DNA of 64,000 nucleotides from Flexivirga endophytica. Its GTDB lineage: Bacteria > Actinomycetota > Actinomycetes > Actinomycetales > Dermatophilaceae. Shown here piece by piece: positions 1 through 8,251 of this stretch. Each line of letters opens with the position of its first letter. The first letter of the stretch is position 1. The position numbers were made by a program, and so were the translations under genes. Below the pieces are notes generated by a model. That model saw only the letters and a program-made list of their open reading frames with translations, ran no database searches and was not told the DNA's origin. The DNA is taken from the NCBI RefSeq assembly GCF_014640635.1, contig NZ_BMHI01000003.1:124001-188000 (forward strand). The letters run 5' to 3'.

Positions 1-1055
1 TGTCCCGTCTCAAGCACTTCGGGGTCACGACGATCCAGGCCGAGGACGAGATCGCGGCGATCGGCACCGCGCTCGGTGCGTCGTTCGGCGGATCTATCGG
101 GGTCACCACCACCAGCGGCCCGGGTCTCGCGTTGAAGTCCGAAACCATCGGTCTCGGAGTCTCGTTGGAGCTTCCGCTGGTCATCATCGACGTGCAGCGC
201 GGTGGGCCGTCGACGGGTCTGCCGACCAAGACCGAGCAGGCCGACCTGCTGCAGGCGATGTTCGGCCGCAACGGTGAGTCCCCGGTCGCGGTGATCGCAG
301 CCAACTCTCCCTCCGACTGTTTCGACGCGGCGGTCGAGGCGGTGCAGATCGCGACCACCTACCGCACACCGGTCATCCTGCTCAGTGACGGCTACCTGGC
401 CAACGGCTCGCAACCCTGGCGATTGCCGACCGACATCGACCACCTCCCCTCGGTGAGTGTCGAGTTCGCGACCGAGCCGAACGCCACCGACGCCAAGGGC
501 AATCCGACCTTCCACCCCTACGTCCGCGACGAGCAAACCCTCGCACGCCCGTGGGCCGTCCCCGGCACACCGGGTCTGGAGCACCGGGTCGGTGGCATCG
601 AGAAGGCCGACGGCACCGGCGACATCAGCTACGACCCGGCCAACCACGACCACATGGTCCGCACCCGCCAGGCCAAGATCGACGGCATCACGGTCCCCGA
701 CATCGAGGTCGACGACCCGAGTGATGACGCGAAACTCCTTGTCCTCGGCTGGGGTTCGACATACGGACCGATCGCGGCGGGCGCGCGCCTGGCCCGTGCG
801 ACCGGCGCGAAGGTCGCGCGCGCGCACCTGCGCAACCTCGCACCACTGCCGGCCAACCTCGGCGATGTGCTGCGCCGCTACGAGCGGGTCGTCCTGCCGG
901 AGATGAACCTCGGCCAGCTCGCCCTGCTGCTGCGCGGCAAATACCTCGTCGACATACAGAGCCACACGGCGGTGCGTGGGTTGCCCTTCACCGGAGCGGA
1001 GATCGCAGCGGTGATCGGCGAACACCTGGACGTCCTGGAAGGGAGCCCCTCATGA
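1..1055 (+). CDS. korA: 2-oxoglutarate:ferredoxin oxidoreductase, alpha subunit (5' truncated)
   Basis: Open reading frame that enters from the left edge; about 350 C-terminal residues are visible and the start lies outside the window. With KorB it would form the CoA-dependent enzyme that oxidatively decarboxylates 2-oxoglutarate to succinyl-CoA and reduces ferredoxin. The visible part starts in the pyruvate:ferredoxin-oxidoreductase alpha-type domain (IQAEDEIAAIGTALGASFGG, then VTTTSGPGLALKSE and GGPSTGLPTKTEQADLLQ). It ends with the domain II region (VLGWGSTYGPIAAGARLA, LPEMNLGQLALLLRGKYLVD). The stop overlaps the korB start by 4 bases, so the two are translationally coupled. The fused N-terminal gamma-type domain usual in actinobacterial KorA cannot be checked here. 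Confidence 0.93.
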   Translation, partial: SRLKHFGVTTIQAEDEIAAIGTALGASFGGSIGVTTTSGPGLALKSETIGLGVSLELPLVIIDVQRGGPSTGLPTKTEQADLLQAMFGRNGESPVAVIAANSPSDCFDAAVEAVQIATTYRTPVILLSDGYLANGSQPWRLPTDIDHLPSVSVEFATEPNATDAKGNPTFHPYVRDEQTLARPWAVPGTPGLEHRVGGIEKADGTGDISYDPANHDHMVRTRQAKIDGITVPDIEVDDPSDDAKLLVLGWGSTYGPIAAGARLARATGAKVARAHLRNLAPLPANLGDVLRRYERVVLPEMNLGQLALLLRGKYLVDIQSHTAVRGLPFTGAEIAAVIGEHLDVLEGSPS

Positions 1056-2140
1056 CCTCCTCGATCGATCTCGGTATGCCCGGCGCCAGCGGCGTCGCGG
1101 GCGTTCCGCTGCTGGCCGACGGCGAGAAGCAGACCAAGCGCGACTTCACTTCCGATCAGGAGGTGCGCTGGTGCCCCGGTTGCGGCGACTACATCATCCT
1201 CAACGCGGTGCAGAGCTTCCTGCCGGAGCTCGGACTGCGCAGGGAGAACATCGTTTTCATCTCCGGGATCGGCTGCTCGAGCCGCTTCCCCTACTACCTC
1301 GACACCTACGGCATGCACTCGATCCACGGGCGCGCGCCGGCGATCGCGACCGGGCTGGCCACCAGCCGGCCGGACCTGTCGGTGTGGGTCGTCACCGGCG
1401 ACGGCGACGCGCTGTCGATCGGCGGCAACCACCTGATCCACGCGCTGCGCCGCAACGTCAACCTCAAGATCCTGCTCTTCAACAACAAGATCTATGGCCT
1501 GACCAAGGGGCAGTACTCCCCCACCTCGGACATCGGCGCGATCACCAAGTCGACCCCGCTCGGCTCGGTCGACCAGCCGTTCAACCCGGTCTCGCTCGCG
1601 CTCGGCGCGGAGGCGACTTTCGTTGCGCGCACGATGGATTCGGACCGCAAGCACCTCACCGACGTGCTGCGCGCGGCCGCTCAGCACCGCGGGACCGCAC
1701 TGGTGGAGATCTACCAGAACTGCCCGATCTTCAACGACGGCGCGTTCGACGTCCTCAAGGACGCCGACGAAGGAGAGGGCCGCATCCTGCGACTGGGCGA
1801 CGGCGAGCCGGTGCGTTCCGGAGAGGGTGAGCAGGCGCGGGTCGTCATACGCAATGCGGACGGCAACCTCGAGCTGGCGCCGGAAGCGACCGCCGATCCC
1901 GCACGGGTGCTGCGACACGACACCTCGGCCGACGATCCGTCGACGGCGTTCGCACTCTCACGCCTGGACGGTGCTGCCATGACGAGCGTGCCGATGGGCA
2001 TCTTCCGCAACGTCCAGCGCCCGACGTATGACGACGGCGTGCGCGCGCAGGTCGCGGCCGCGTCGCCGAACGGTCCGGCGAGCGATGACGAGCTGCTGCA
2101 GATGCTGCACGGCAAGGACACCTGGACCGTCGCCGGCTGA
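1052..2140 (+). CDS. korB: 2-oxoglutarate:ferredoxin oxidoreductase, beta subunit
   Basis: 362 residues, the thiamine-diphosphate and [4Fe-4S]-binding partner of KorA. Visible motifs are WCPGCGD (C41, C44), GIGCSSR (C75), NCPIFND as a likely fourth cysteine ligand, and the TPP/Mg signature GDGDALSIGG followed by NNKIYGLTKGQYSPTS. The length is normal for actinobacterial KorB. The ATG overlaps the korA stop (ATGA). The stop lies only 5 bases from the stop of the convergent next gene, and no terminator hairpin separates them. Confidence 0.95.
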   Translation: MTSSIDLGMPGASGVAGVPLLADGEKQTKRDFTSDQEVRWCPGCGDYIILNAVQSFLPELGLRRENIVFISGIGCSSRFPYYLDTYGMHSIHGRAPAIATGLATSRPDLSVWVVTGDGDALSIGGNHLIHALRRNVNLKILLFNNKIYGLTKGQYSPTSDIGAITKSTPLGSVDQPFNPVSLALGAEATFVARTMDSDRKHLTDVLRAAAQHRGTALVEIYQNCPIFNDGAFDVLKDADEGEGRILRLGDGEPVRSGEGEQARVVIRNADGNLELAPEATADPARVLRHDTSADDPSTAFALSRLDGAAMTSVPMGIFRNVQRPTYDDGVRAQVAAASPNGPASDDELLQMLHGKDTWTVAG

Positions 2141-2145
2141 CACCG

Positions 2146-3072
2146 TCAGCGGTCCGCGCCGGCGGCGAGGACGCGTTCGTGGTCCTCACGGGTCGGGAAC
2201 GCATACCAGCGGACGGCCAGCTCGCGGGTCTGCCCGGTCGGCGCCGCGTGCAGTTGCGCATAACGCATGACCAGATCGAGGTACTCACGGTCGAAGCGGA
2301 TGAGCTCGCGCTCGGTGAGCAACATGCGCGAGCGGCTCCCCTTGACCCAATCGGCGAACTCCGAGTGCTGCGCAGCCGCCCACTCGAACAGCTCGGTCTC
2401 CTGCAGGATCTTGCCGTCGTAGAACGCCTCGACCGTTTGCCGGTCCTCGGGACTCAGCGACTCGGCTGCCGGGCGCTGCAACGAGATCGGCACGGCAACC
2501 CAGCGGCCGCCGCGACTGCGACGGACATGTCGCGAGCGCCGCAACCCGCGCAACGTCTCCTCGACGACCGACGGCTGCAGACCGGTCAGCTCGATGATCG
2601 CCTCCACCGTGGCCGGTCCGTCCTCCAACGCCTCCAGGATCTGCGCCGTGCTCGGCCGGCGCTGCAGTCGCACGTCCTCCGCAGTGAGCGTATGGCGCGC
2701 CATACCACCGGAGAGCAGTTGCCGGCCGGAGACGAGAAGCACCACCGCCAAAGGGATTTCGACGACACAAGCCATCGCGATACTCGCCCAGTCGTCCGGC
2801 GCGCCCCAGTCGAGCACGATGTCGAACCAGGCGTCACAGCCGAGCAACGCGGCGGTCGCGGTCATCACCGAGGTCGCCATCCGGTGCCGGCGTCGGCCGA
2901 GCCACAGTGCGCAAGCGAGCAGCAGCATCAGAGCGATGTCGAACCCCACCCACGCCACCCGCCACCCGTCGGCCTGATGGCTGGCCGGCAGAGTACGTCC
3001 GAGGTAGGTCGTCCACGGCAGCAGCACGGCCGCGCAGACAGCGAGCAACACCAGCAGGAGGCGTCGGATCAT
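2146..3072 (-). CDS. Membrane protein with C-terminal winged-helix-like domain, unknown function
   Basis: 308 residues. I do not recognise a named family. The N-terminal part (about residues 1-115) has four hydrophobic segments (LLLVLLAVCAAVLLPW, FDIALMLLLACALWLG, a third around MTATAALLG, a fourth around VVEIPLAVVLLVS). The C-terminal half is soluble and contains a winged-helix-like segment at about residues 130-195 (STAQILEALEDGPATVEAI, then LQPSVVEETLRGLRRSRHV), followed by a helical tail. The topology suggests a membrane-anchored DNA- or protein-binding protein, but this is inference. It is convergent with korB and divergent from rarD. Confidence 0.6.
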   Translation of the reverse strand: MIRRLLLVLLAVCAAVLLPWTTYLGRTLPASHQADGWRVAWVGFDIALMLLLACALWLGRRRHRMATSVMTATAALLGCDAWFDIVLDWGAPDDWASIAMACVVEIPLAVVLLVSGRQLLSGGMARHTLTAEDVRLQRRPSTAQILEALEDGPATVEAIIELTGLQPSVVEETLRGLRRSRHVRRSRGGRWVAVPISLQRPAAESLSPEDRQTVEAFYDGKILQETELFEWAAAQHSEFADWVKGSRSRMLLTERELIRFDREYLDLVMRYAQLHAAPTGQTRELAVRWYAFPTREDHERVLAAGADR

Positions 3073-3193
3073 GGCTCAACGGTATGCCGTGCAGGACCGC
3101 CCGTCCCGCCGTCGGGCATGCTGCAGTCGCACTTCACAGTAGTGAAGGAGATTTCGCTGGTGCTACATCGTGGCCGTGCGTGACAGTGGAACA

Positions 3194-4162
3194 ATGACCG
3201 CTGTGCAGACCACCTCGTCGAAGACCGTGCCCCACGGGGCTTCGACGAAGGACGGCAACGGCGCGACATACGGCTTCCTGGCCTATCTGATCTGGGGCGC
3301 GTTTCCGCTCTACTTCAACGCGCTCAAGCCGGCCGGCGCCTGGGAGGTGCTGTCGCACCGCATCGTGTGGACGCTCGTCGTCTGCCTGGTCGCGCTCGCG
3401 GTCACCCGCAACCTGTCCTTCCTGCGTCGCCTGGCGGCGAGCCCGCGCCAGCTCGTGGCGACCTCACTCGCGGGCCTGTTCATCGCGGTCAACTGGACGG
3501 TCTACATCCAGGCGGTCATCACCGGTCACACGGTGGAGGCCGCGCTCGGCTACTTCCTCAATCCGCTGGTCACGGTCGGCCTCGGCGTGGTCGTGCTCCG
3601 TGAGCGTCTGCGGCTGATGCAGTGGGTCGCTGTCGGCGTCGGTGCGCTTGCCTGCGTCTACCTCGCCATCGACTACGGCCGGCCCCCGTGGATCTCGGTC
3701 GTGCTGGCGCTCTCCTTCGCCAGCTACGGCTTCATGAAGAAGCGCATCGGCGGCTCCCTGACCGCCATCGAGAGCCTCACCGCCGAGAGCGCCGTGCTCA
3801 CGCCGATCGCGATCGGCGTGCTGATCGTGGTCGGTATGACGGGCAACGCGACCTTCAACGGGCACGGCACCGGCCACTCCGTGCTGTTGCTCTGTGCGGG
3901 CATCGTCACCGCCGTGCCGCTGTTGCTCTTCGCGGCGGCGGCCAGCCGGGTGCCGCTGGTGACGATCGGGATGCTGCAGTTCATCACGCCGATCCTGCAG
4001 CTGCTGTGCGGCGTGCTGTTGCTCGGCGAGCACATGCCGATCGCGCGCTGGATCGGCTTCGCCATCGTCTGGGTCGCCCTGATCCTGCTGACAATCGACT
4101 CCCTCACCGCTGGCACCCGGGCGCGGCGGCTCGCGCGTGCGGCCGAGAACTGCGCGATCTGA
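3194..4162 (+). CDS. rarD: RarD-type EamA family transporter
   Basis: 322 residues from ATG 3194; an in-frame GTG at 3170 would add eight residues (AVRDSGT after the start) but ATG 3194 matches the family length better. It is an inner-membrane permease of the drug/metabolite transporter superfamily with about ten hydrophobic segments. The N-terminal signature is typical of RarD (YGFLAYLIWGAFPLYFNALK, then VLSHRIVWTL, with NWTVYIQAV further on). Duplicated EamA repeats cover about residues 35-165 and 175-310. The substrate is unknown; E. coli RarD was named for chloramphenicol sensitivity. It appears monocistronic and ends before a tandem repeat. Confidence 0.88.
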   Translation: MTAVQTTSSKTVPHGASTKDGNGATYGFLAYLIWGAFPLYFNALKPAGAWEVLSHRIVWTLVVCLVALAVTRNLSFLRRLAASPRQLVATSLAGLFIAVNWTVYIQAVITGHTVEAALGYFLNPLVTVGLGVVVLRERLRLMQWVAVGVGALACVYLAIDYGRPPWISVVLALSFASYGFMKKRIGGSLTAIESLTAESAVLTPIAIGVLIVVGMTGNATFNGHGTGHSVLLLCAGIVTAVPLLLFAAAASRVPLVTIGMLQFITPILQLLCGVLLLGEHMPIARWIGFAIVWVALILLTIDSLTAGTRARRLARAAENCAI

Positions 4163-4205
4163 CCTGCCTCGGTGCTGCTCGCCGTCGACCCTCGTCGATT
4201 CCCGC

Positions 4206-4412
4206 GGTCATAGGCCTCCCCAGTGTCACGCCCCGCACGCCCAACACCCGGCAACACGGTCATAAGTCTCCCCAGTGTCACGCCCCGCACGCCCAACACC
4301 CGGCAACACGGTCATAAGTCTCCCCAGTGTCACGCCCCGCACGCCCAACACCCGGCAGCACGGTCATAGGTCTCCCCAGTGTCACGCCCCGCACGCCCAA
4401 CACCCGGCAATG
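4206..4412. repeat. Tandem repeat, four copies of a 52-bp unit
   Basis: Units begin at 4206, 4258, 4310 and 4362, exactly 52 bp apart. Every unit carries CTCCCCAGTGTCACG and GCACGCCCAACACCCGGCA. Copies differ at only a few positions (for example TAGGCC in copy 1, TAAGTC in copies 2 and 3, TAGGTC in copy 4), and copy 4 decays after about 4410. The array fills the 334-bp gap between the convergent rarD and SRPBCC genes. Open frames across it are artefacts of the repeat. 52 bp is close to five turns of B-DNA. Confidence 0.9.
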
Positions 4413-4438
4413 CGCTCGTAGATCGACACTGGGGAGAC
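4370..4438. terminator. 14-bp inverted repeat, possible bidirectional terminator
   Basis: GTCTCCCCAGTGTC at 4370-4383, inside the last tandem-repeat unit, is perfectly complementary to GACACTGGGGAGAC at 4425-4438. The intervening loop is 41 bases. The dyad lies between two convergent genes, where a transcription terminator is expected, but there is no T-tract and the loop is long. Recombination or protein binding is an equally possible role. Confidence 0.4.
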
Positions 4439-4496
4439 ACCCGCACGTCCCACGGCGTCGACGTGCAGCCGTCGACGACCTCGGCCCGGGCGTGTG

Positions 4497-5033
4497 TCAG
4501 ACGCTCGCCTTCTCGTAGATCGGGATGAGCTCCTGGAAGCGCGCGTCGAACGCCGCAGCAGGGCGCTGCGCCGACCAGCCACCGGGATGCACCGGTTCCC
4601 CGGTCGCGAGCGTGGTGGCCAGGTCCTCCAGGTGGGCCTGCCAACCGGAGCAGTAGAAGTGCATTCCGTCGGCCGGAAGACCGCGCTGCTCGACCACCAA
4701 CCGGGTCTTCAGTCCTTCGGCGGTGAGCCATGCCTCGGTCTCGCCGCCGTCGTCGGCGTCCGGCTCGTGGCGCAGCAACAGGTGGTGCGGCGCCTCGCAC
4801 ACCTCGATCCGCGACGGTCCACTGGCGGTGCTCGTGTAGGTCATTTCGACGATGCCGCCGACCCGGAGGTCACCGGACACCTGCGCGATCCAGCGGGCGA
4901 GCCGCTCCGGCTTTGTGCATGCCTCCCACAGGTCGTCGATGTCGGTGTCGTAGACGTCCTCAACCCGGATCGCGCCGTGCGTTTCGTCCAGCTTCCGTGT
5001 GGTGGCAAGGGTTTTCGCATTTGCAGTGGTCAC
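4497..5033 (-). CDS. SRPBCC (AHSA1-like) domain protein
   Basis: 178 residues from a GTG at 5033 that overlaps the stop of the upstream ArsR gene (GTGA). A longer in-frame extension to 5093 exists but would run through that gene. The sequence has the START/AHSA1 fold pattern: IRVEDVYDTDIDDLWEACTK, PERLARWIAQVSGDLRVGG, a beta-rich centre, and the C-terminal helix region GWQAHLEDLATTLATG. Such proteins bind hydrophobic ligands or act as small aromatic-ring enzymes, and pairs of ArsR plus AHSA1 are common. The ligand is unknown. Confidence 0.85.
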   Translation of the reverse strand: MTTANAKTLATTRKLDETHGAIRVEDVYDTDIDDLWEACTKPERLARWIAQVSGDLRVGGIVEMTYTSTASGPSRIEVCEAPHHLLLRHEPDADDGGETEAWLTAEGLKTRLVVEQRGLPADGMHFYCSGWQAHLEDLATTLATGEPVHPGGWSAQRPAAAFDARFQELIPIYEKASV

Positions 5034-5347
5034 TTCCGCGCCTTCTTTCCTCGAGCGATCTCGGTGTGCAGCGCGTCGAGGCGGTTCTCCCACAGGGCGC
5101 GGTAGTCCGCCAGCCAGTCGTCGACCGGCACGAGCGCTTCCGGACGTAGCGCGTAGATCCGTCGTTGCGCCTCCTGGCGCACATCGACCAGCCCGGCTTC
5201 CCTCAACACCCGAAGGTGCCGAGAGACTCCGGGACGCGCGATCGGCAACGCGTCGGCCAGCTCGCCGGCCGTCGCTTCGTGGTCACGCAGGATCTTCAAC
5301 ACCGTGCGTCGGCTCGGATCGGCCAGCGCCTGCAGAACTGCGTCCAT
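5030..5347 (-). CDS. ArsR-family transcriptional regulator
   Basis: 105 residues from ATG 5347. A longer frame to 5401 would run through the operator-like palindrome, so the internal ATG (MDAVLQALADPSRRTVLKIL) is preferred. The winged helix covers about residues 5-80 (ATAGELADALPIARPGVSRH, LREAGLVDVRQEAQRRIYAL). No metal-binding cysteine motif is visible, so this is the non-metal SdpR/ArsR subtype that usually pairs with an AHSA1 protein. It is cotranscribed with the SRPBCC gene through a 4-base overlap and probably autoregulated at the palindrome just upstream. Confidence 0.9.
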   Translation of the reverse strand: MDAVLQALADPSRRTVLKILRDHEATAGELADALPIARPGVSRHLRVLREAGLVDVRQEAQRRIYALRPEALVPVDDWLADYRALWENRLDALHTEIARGKKARK

Positions 5348-5354
5348 CGCAGCA

Positions 5355-5374
5355 ATGTACCAATATGGGTACAT
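5355..5374. promoter_or_regulatory. Palindromic operator of the ArsR/SRPBCC operon
   Basis: ATGTACC at 5355-5361 and GGTACAT at 5368-5374 form a perfect 7-bp dyad around AATATG. It sits 8-27 bases upstream of the chosen ArsR start and is locally AT-rich, where a -10 element is expected. The position and symmetry fit an autoregulatory site; assignment to this ArsR protein is inference. Confidence 0.65.
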
Positions 5375-5525
5375 ACCCGCAAGGCTACATACTTGCCGCA
5401 CAGCACCTCATCGATGCTGCAGGCCCGGCCGCCAGGCACCTTGCGATGTGTCCTGCAGAAGGTGCGCGACGTGTTCCGCACGATCTGCCGTCCCCACGGC
5501 CGCCGACCGAGGGTGCGCAGACCAA

Positions 5526-5567
5526 GGACCAGCAGCAGGTGCGGTGGGGCGCACCTGCTGCTGGTCC
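5526..5567. repeat. Perfect 18-bp inverted repeat with 6-nt loop
   Basis: GGACCAGCAGCAGGTGCG at 5526-5543 and its exact complement at 5550-5567 enclose the loop GTGGGG. RNA from either strand would fold into a very stable hairpin. There is no T-tract, so it may be a factor-independent block to RNA polymerase, a processing site or a small-RNA hairpin. Confidence 0.8.
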
Positions 5568-5654
5568 GAAATCGCCGAATGCGGCGCGAGGGCAAATCGG
5601 CCGGCAAAAGGTGCGCCGCGGCCCGCGGGCCCGCGGGCCCGCCGCCCCACTTGC

Positions 5655-5735
5655 CGAAGGGACAGGGGATTGCCGACAGGACAGGCCCTGGGGACCTCCT
5701 GACGCCCAATTTGGGTCGATTCCCCTGTCCCCTCG
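5655..5735. repeat. Interrupted inverted repeat, 14 of 15 pairs
   Basis: GGGACAGGGGA at 5659-5669 pairs with TCCCCTGTCCC at 5721-5731. After one mismatch on each side the pairing extends to CGA (5655-5657) and TCG (5733-5735). The 51-base loop contains CAATTTGGGT. The function is unknown. Confidence 0.6.
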
Positions 5736-5748
5736 ACGAACGGGTGTC

Positions 5749-5778
5749 CTTTCGGCGAGAAGGGTGGGGCGCCGAAAG
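5749..5778 (-). terminator. Hairpin downstream of the aldonolactone-oxidase gene
   Basis: CTTTCGGCG (5749-5757) and CGCCGAAAG (5770-5778) form a 9-bp stem with a 12-base loop, 3 bases past the stop codon of the leftward gene that ends at 5782. The position fits a terminator of the TetR/aldolase/oxidase operon. No clear U-tract follows. Confidence 0.5.
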
Positions 5779-5781
5779 CGG

Positions 5782-7080
5782 CTATCCCAGGACCTTGTCG
5801 AGGTAGGGGTTGGTGAACACCCGCTGCGGGTCGAGGCGGTCACGGAGTGCGACGAAGTCGTCGAACTTCGGGTAGCGAGAACGGAGTTCGGTGGCGCCGA
5901 GGTCGTGCATCTTGCCCCAGTGGGGTCGCGCGTCGAGGCCGTCGAGCATCGACCAGAACGCGTCGAAGTAGCGGCGGTGGTCACGCCCGGCGTACTGATG
6001 TATGGCGATGTAGCCCGACTCCCGTTCGTGCGCCGTCGACAACCACAGGTCGTCCGCGGCGGCGAACCGCACCTCCACCGGGAAGGTCACGACCTCCACC
6101 TTGCGGGACAACCAGGACCGCAGCTCGCGCAGCAGGTCCGGCACAGCCGTACGCGGTATGGCGATCTCGGTCTCTCGGAAGACGACATCCCGCTCGGAGG
6201 CGAAGACCCGGTAGGACCAGTCGGTGAACTCCCGGCGCGACAAGGCACGCGCGGAGACCTGGTTCATGGCCGGGATGATGCGCGGGGTCCGGGTCGTGGC
6301 CTTGTTGAGCGCGCCGAAGAGCTTGTTGGACAGCAGATCGTCGTCGAGCCGGGAACGCCAGGCCGGCAACGGCGCACGCTGGGACTCATCGGTCAGCCGG
6401 GTGTTGGTCTTGGTGAGCACCCGGTCGGTGTGCGGGAACCAGTAGAACTCGAAATGGTCTGTGCCATCTACACGTTCGTCGATGCCATCGAGCACTTCGT
6501 CGAGCGACGCTGGGGCCTCGACCGCTCGCAGCAGGAACTTCGGCACGCACTGGATCTCCAGCGCGGTGACGATGCCGAGCGCGCCGAGGCTGAGCGCGAC
6601 CGCCGGCAACAGTTCGGCGTTCTCGGTCTCGGTCACCCGCAGCAACGAGCCGTCGGCCTGCACCAGCTCGACACCGGTCAGCTGGCCGGCTAACCCGGTG
6701 AAGCCGACGCCGGTCCCGTGCGTGCCGGTCGACACAGCGCCGGCTATCGTCTGCCGGTCGATGTCGCCGAGATTGGTCATCGCCAGGCCGCGCCGGTGCA
6801 GCTCCGGGCCGAGCACGTGCAAAGACGTGCCCGCGTGCACCCACACCCGACCGGTGGACTCGTCGACCGAACGAACTCCGGACAACCGATCCATCCGGAC
6901 GAGCACGTCGGTCGGCTCCGCGATGCCGGTGAACGAATGCCCCGCACCGACCGCCTTCACGCGACGCCCAGCGAGCATCGACTCCTCGCACAACAACTGC
7001 AGGTGCGGCACATCCCGCACCATGACCGTCTCCTCCGGCCGGCTCGTGACCGTGCCGGCCCAGTTGCTCCACTCAGCCAA
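5782..7080 (-). CDS. FAD-linked aldonolactone oxidase (D-arabinono-1,4-lactone oxidase-like)
   Basis: 432 residues from TTG 7080, which overlaps the end of the upstream gene by 8 bases and has a GGAG sequence 12 bases before it. A frame to 7206 exists but lies inside the upstream gene. The N-terminal FAD-binding PCMH domain (about residues 10-175) shows VGAGHSFTGIAEPTDVLVRM and TNLGDIDRQTIAGAVSTGTH. The C-terminal ALO domain ends with the family-typical ARPHWGKMHDLGATELRSRY and FTNPYLDKVLG. Family members oxidise sugar-1,4-lactones or related polyols with oxygen; the substrate here is open. It is the last gene of a three-gene operon. Confidence 0.88.
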   Translation of the reverse strand: MAEWSNWAGTVTSRPEETVMVRDVPHLQLLCEESMLAGRRVKAVGAGHSFTGIAEPTDVLVRMDRLSGVRSVDESTGRVWVHAGTSLHVLGPELHRRGLAMTNLGDIDRQTIAGAVSTGTHGTGVGFTGLAGQLTGVELVQADGSLLRVTETENAELLPAVALSLGALGIVTALEIQCVPKFLLRAVEAPASLDEVLDGIDERVDGTDHFEFYWFPHTDRVLTKTNTRLTDESQRAPLPAWRSRLDDDLLSNKLFGALNKATTRTPRIIPAMNQVSARALSRREFTDWSYRVFASERDVVFRETEIAIPRTAVPDLLRELRSWLSRKVEVVTFPVEVRFAAADDLWLSTAHERESGYIAIHQYAGRDHRRYFDAFWSMLDGLDARPHWGKMHDLGATELRSRYPKFDDFVALRDRLDPQRVFTNPYLDKVLG

Positions 7081-8251
7081 AGTTCTGTCCTTCTCCGCGA
7101 TAGGTCGGCATCCGGTCGACGATCGCACCGTCACACACCAGCACGATCTCGTTGAAGCGCTCGCACATCTCCCCCGCCTTGGCGTGCCGGAACCACACCA
7201 GGTCACCCAGCCCCAGGGACTGAGCTGCCTTGCCGCGCAACGGTGTCTGCACTTCTCCAGCGCCCTCGGTGCGGATCAGCTGCAGGCCCCCGGGGTGCAC
7301 CGGCCGCGGCGACCGCGATGCTCCCGCAACACCGGACGCGGCATACCCGCCACTGAACGCCACCGCCACGTCACGCCGCGGCTTGCGCACCACGGGCGTG
7401 CCGAAGAACGCCGCGGGGTGCAGGTCGGTGTCGTCATACCCGTCGAAGAGCGTGGGTGTGAAAAGCCCTGACCCGGCTGCGAGTTCGGTGACGGACGAGT
7501 CCCAGTCGGCGTGCAGACTGCCGGTGCCGCCGGCGTTGACGAGCTCCAGCTCGGCATGCTGCTCCACGGCGGCCCGCACCTCCTGGCGACGCACGCGCAG
7601 GTCGTCGGCGGACTTCCGCTTCACCAGCCGTATGGCGGCACTGCTGTCCTGCATCCCCGCGATCTGGGCATCGTAGAACATCAGCCCGACAAGTTGCGCG
7701 GAGTTGAATCCTGCTGCAATGCGGGCGAATTCGCCAGCTTGCTCAGGTGAGTGCACGCTCGAGCGATGCACGCCGAGGTGCACGGGCCCGAGGTCCAACG
7801 AACTGTCGACGTCGAGGCAGACCCGCACGCTCTGTCCGTCGGCAGCGCGCTCGATCAACTGCAGGTGCTCCGGCAGGTCGACCATGAAGGTGACCCGCTC
7901 GCGCAACGTCGCATCGGCCGCGACTGCGCCGATGGTCGCGGCATCGACCGTCGGGTAAGCGACGAGCACATCGGTCACCCCGTGCTCTGCGAGCCATCGC
8001 GCTTCGGCCGCCGAGTAGGCGAGCACACCGTGGTATCCGGGCTCCGCGAGCACCTTGTCGATCAGTCCTCGGACGCGAATCGACTTGGATGCCAGGCGGA
8101 TCGGCAGCCCATTCGCCCGTGACCGCATCTCGGCAATGTTGTGCTCGCAAGCCGTCAGGTCGAGAGCAGCGATGGGAGCACCGGCCTCGGTGATCGCGTC
8201 CCAGACCGCCGTCCGCTCACCGCGGCTGCCACGTCGCAGCGGAAGCCTCAC
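7073..8251 (-). CDS. PLP-dependent alanine-racemase-fold protein (D-threonine aldolase / amino-acid deaminase-aldolase type)
   Basis: 392 residues; the GTG start overlaps the TetR stop (GTGA). The N-terminal TIM-barrel-like domain carries the PLP lysine in LPIRLASKSIRVRG near residue 57. The C-terminal domain contains WFRHAKAGEMCERFNEIVLV, where the His and Cys match the metal site of D-threonine aldolase-type enzymes. Enzymes of this family cleave or deaminate D-3-hydroxyamino acids. Coupling to an aldonolactone oxidase and a TetR regulator points to an inducible catabolic pathway, but the substrate cannot be named from sequence. Confidence 0.78.
   Translation of the reverse strand: MRLPLRRGSRGERTAVWDAITEAGAPIAALDLTACEHNIAEMRSRANGLPIRLASKSIRVRGLIDKVLAEPGYHGVLAYSAAEARWLAEHGVTDVLVAYPTVDAATIGAVAADATLRERVTFMVDLPEHLQLIERAADGQSVRVCLDVDSSLDLGPVHLGVHRSSVHSPEQAGEFARIAAGFNSAQLVGLMFYDAQIAGMQDSSAAIRLVKRKSADDLRVRRQEVRAAVEQHAELELVNAGGTGSLHADWDSSVTELAAGSGLFTPTLFDGYDDTDLHPAAFFGTPVVRKPRRDVAVAFSGGYAASGVAGASRSPRPVHPGGLQLIRTEGAGEVQTPLRGKAAQSLGLGDLVWFRHAKAGEMCERFNEIVLVCDGAIVDRMPTYRGEGQNFG

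Larger units (their letters stand above)
5402..5781. other. Non-coding stretch rich in inverted repeats
   Basis: No convincing gene: the open frames here have arginine-rich, low-complexity translations and no ribosome-binding site. The stretch holds at least three strong dyads, entered separately (5526-5567, 5655-5735 and 5749-5778), and a CCCGCGGG-type low-complexity run at 5621-5640. Together with the ArsR leader this is the longest gene-free region of the window (5348-5781). Confidence 0.6.

Noticed and set aside
5402-5781. Degenerate gene or pseudogene in the dyad-rich gap
   Set aside because: No frame shows residues of a recognisable protein or a ribosome-binding site; the open frames come from GC-rich low-complexity sequence.
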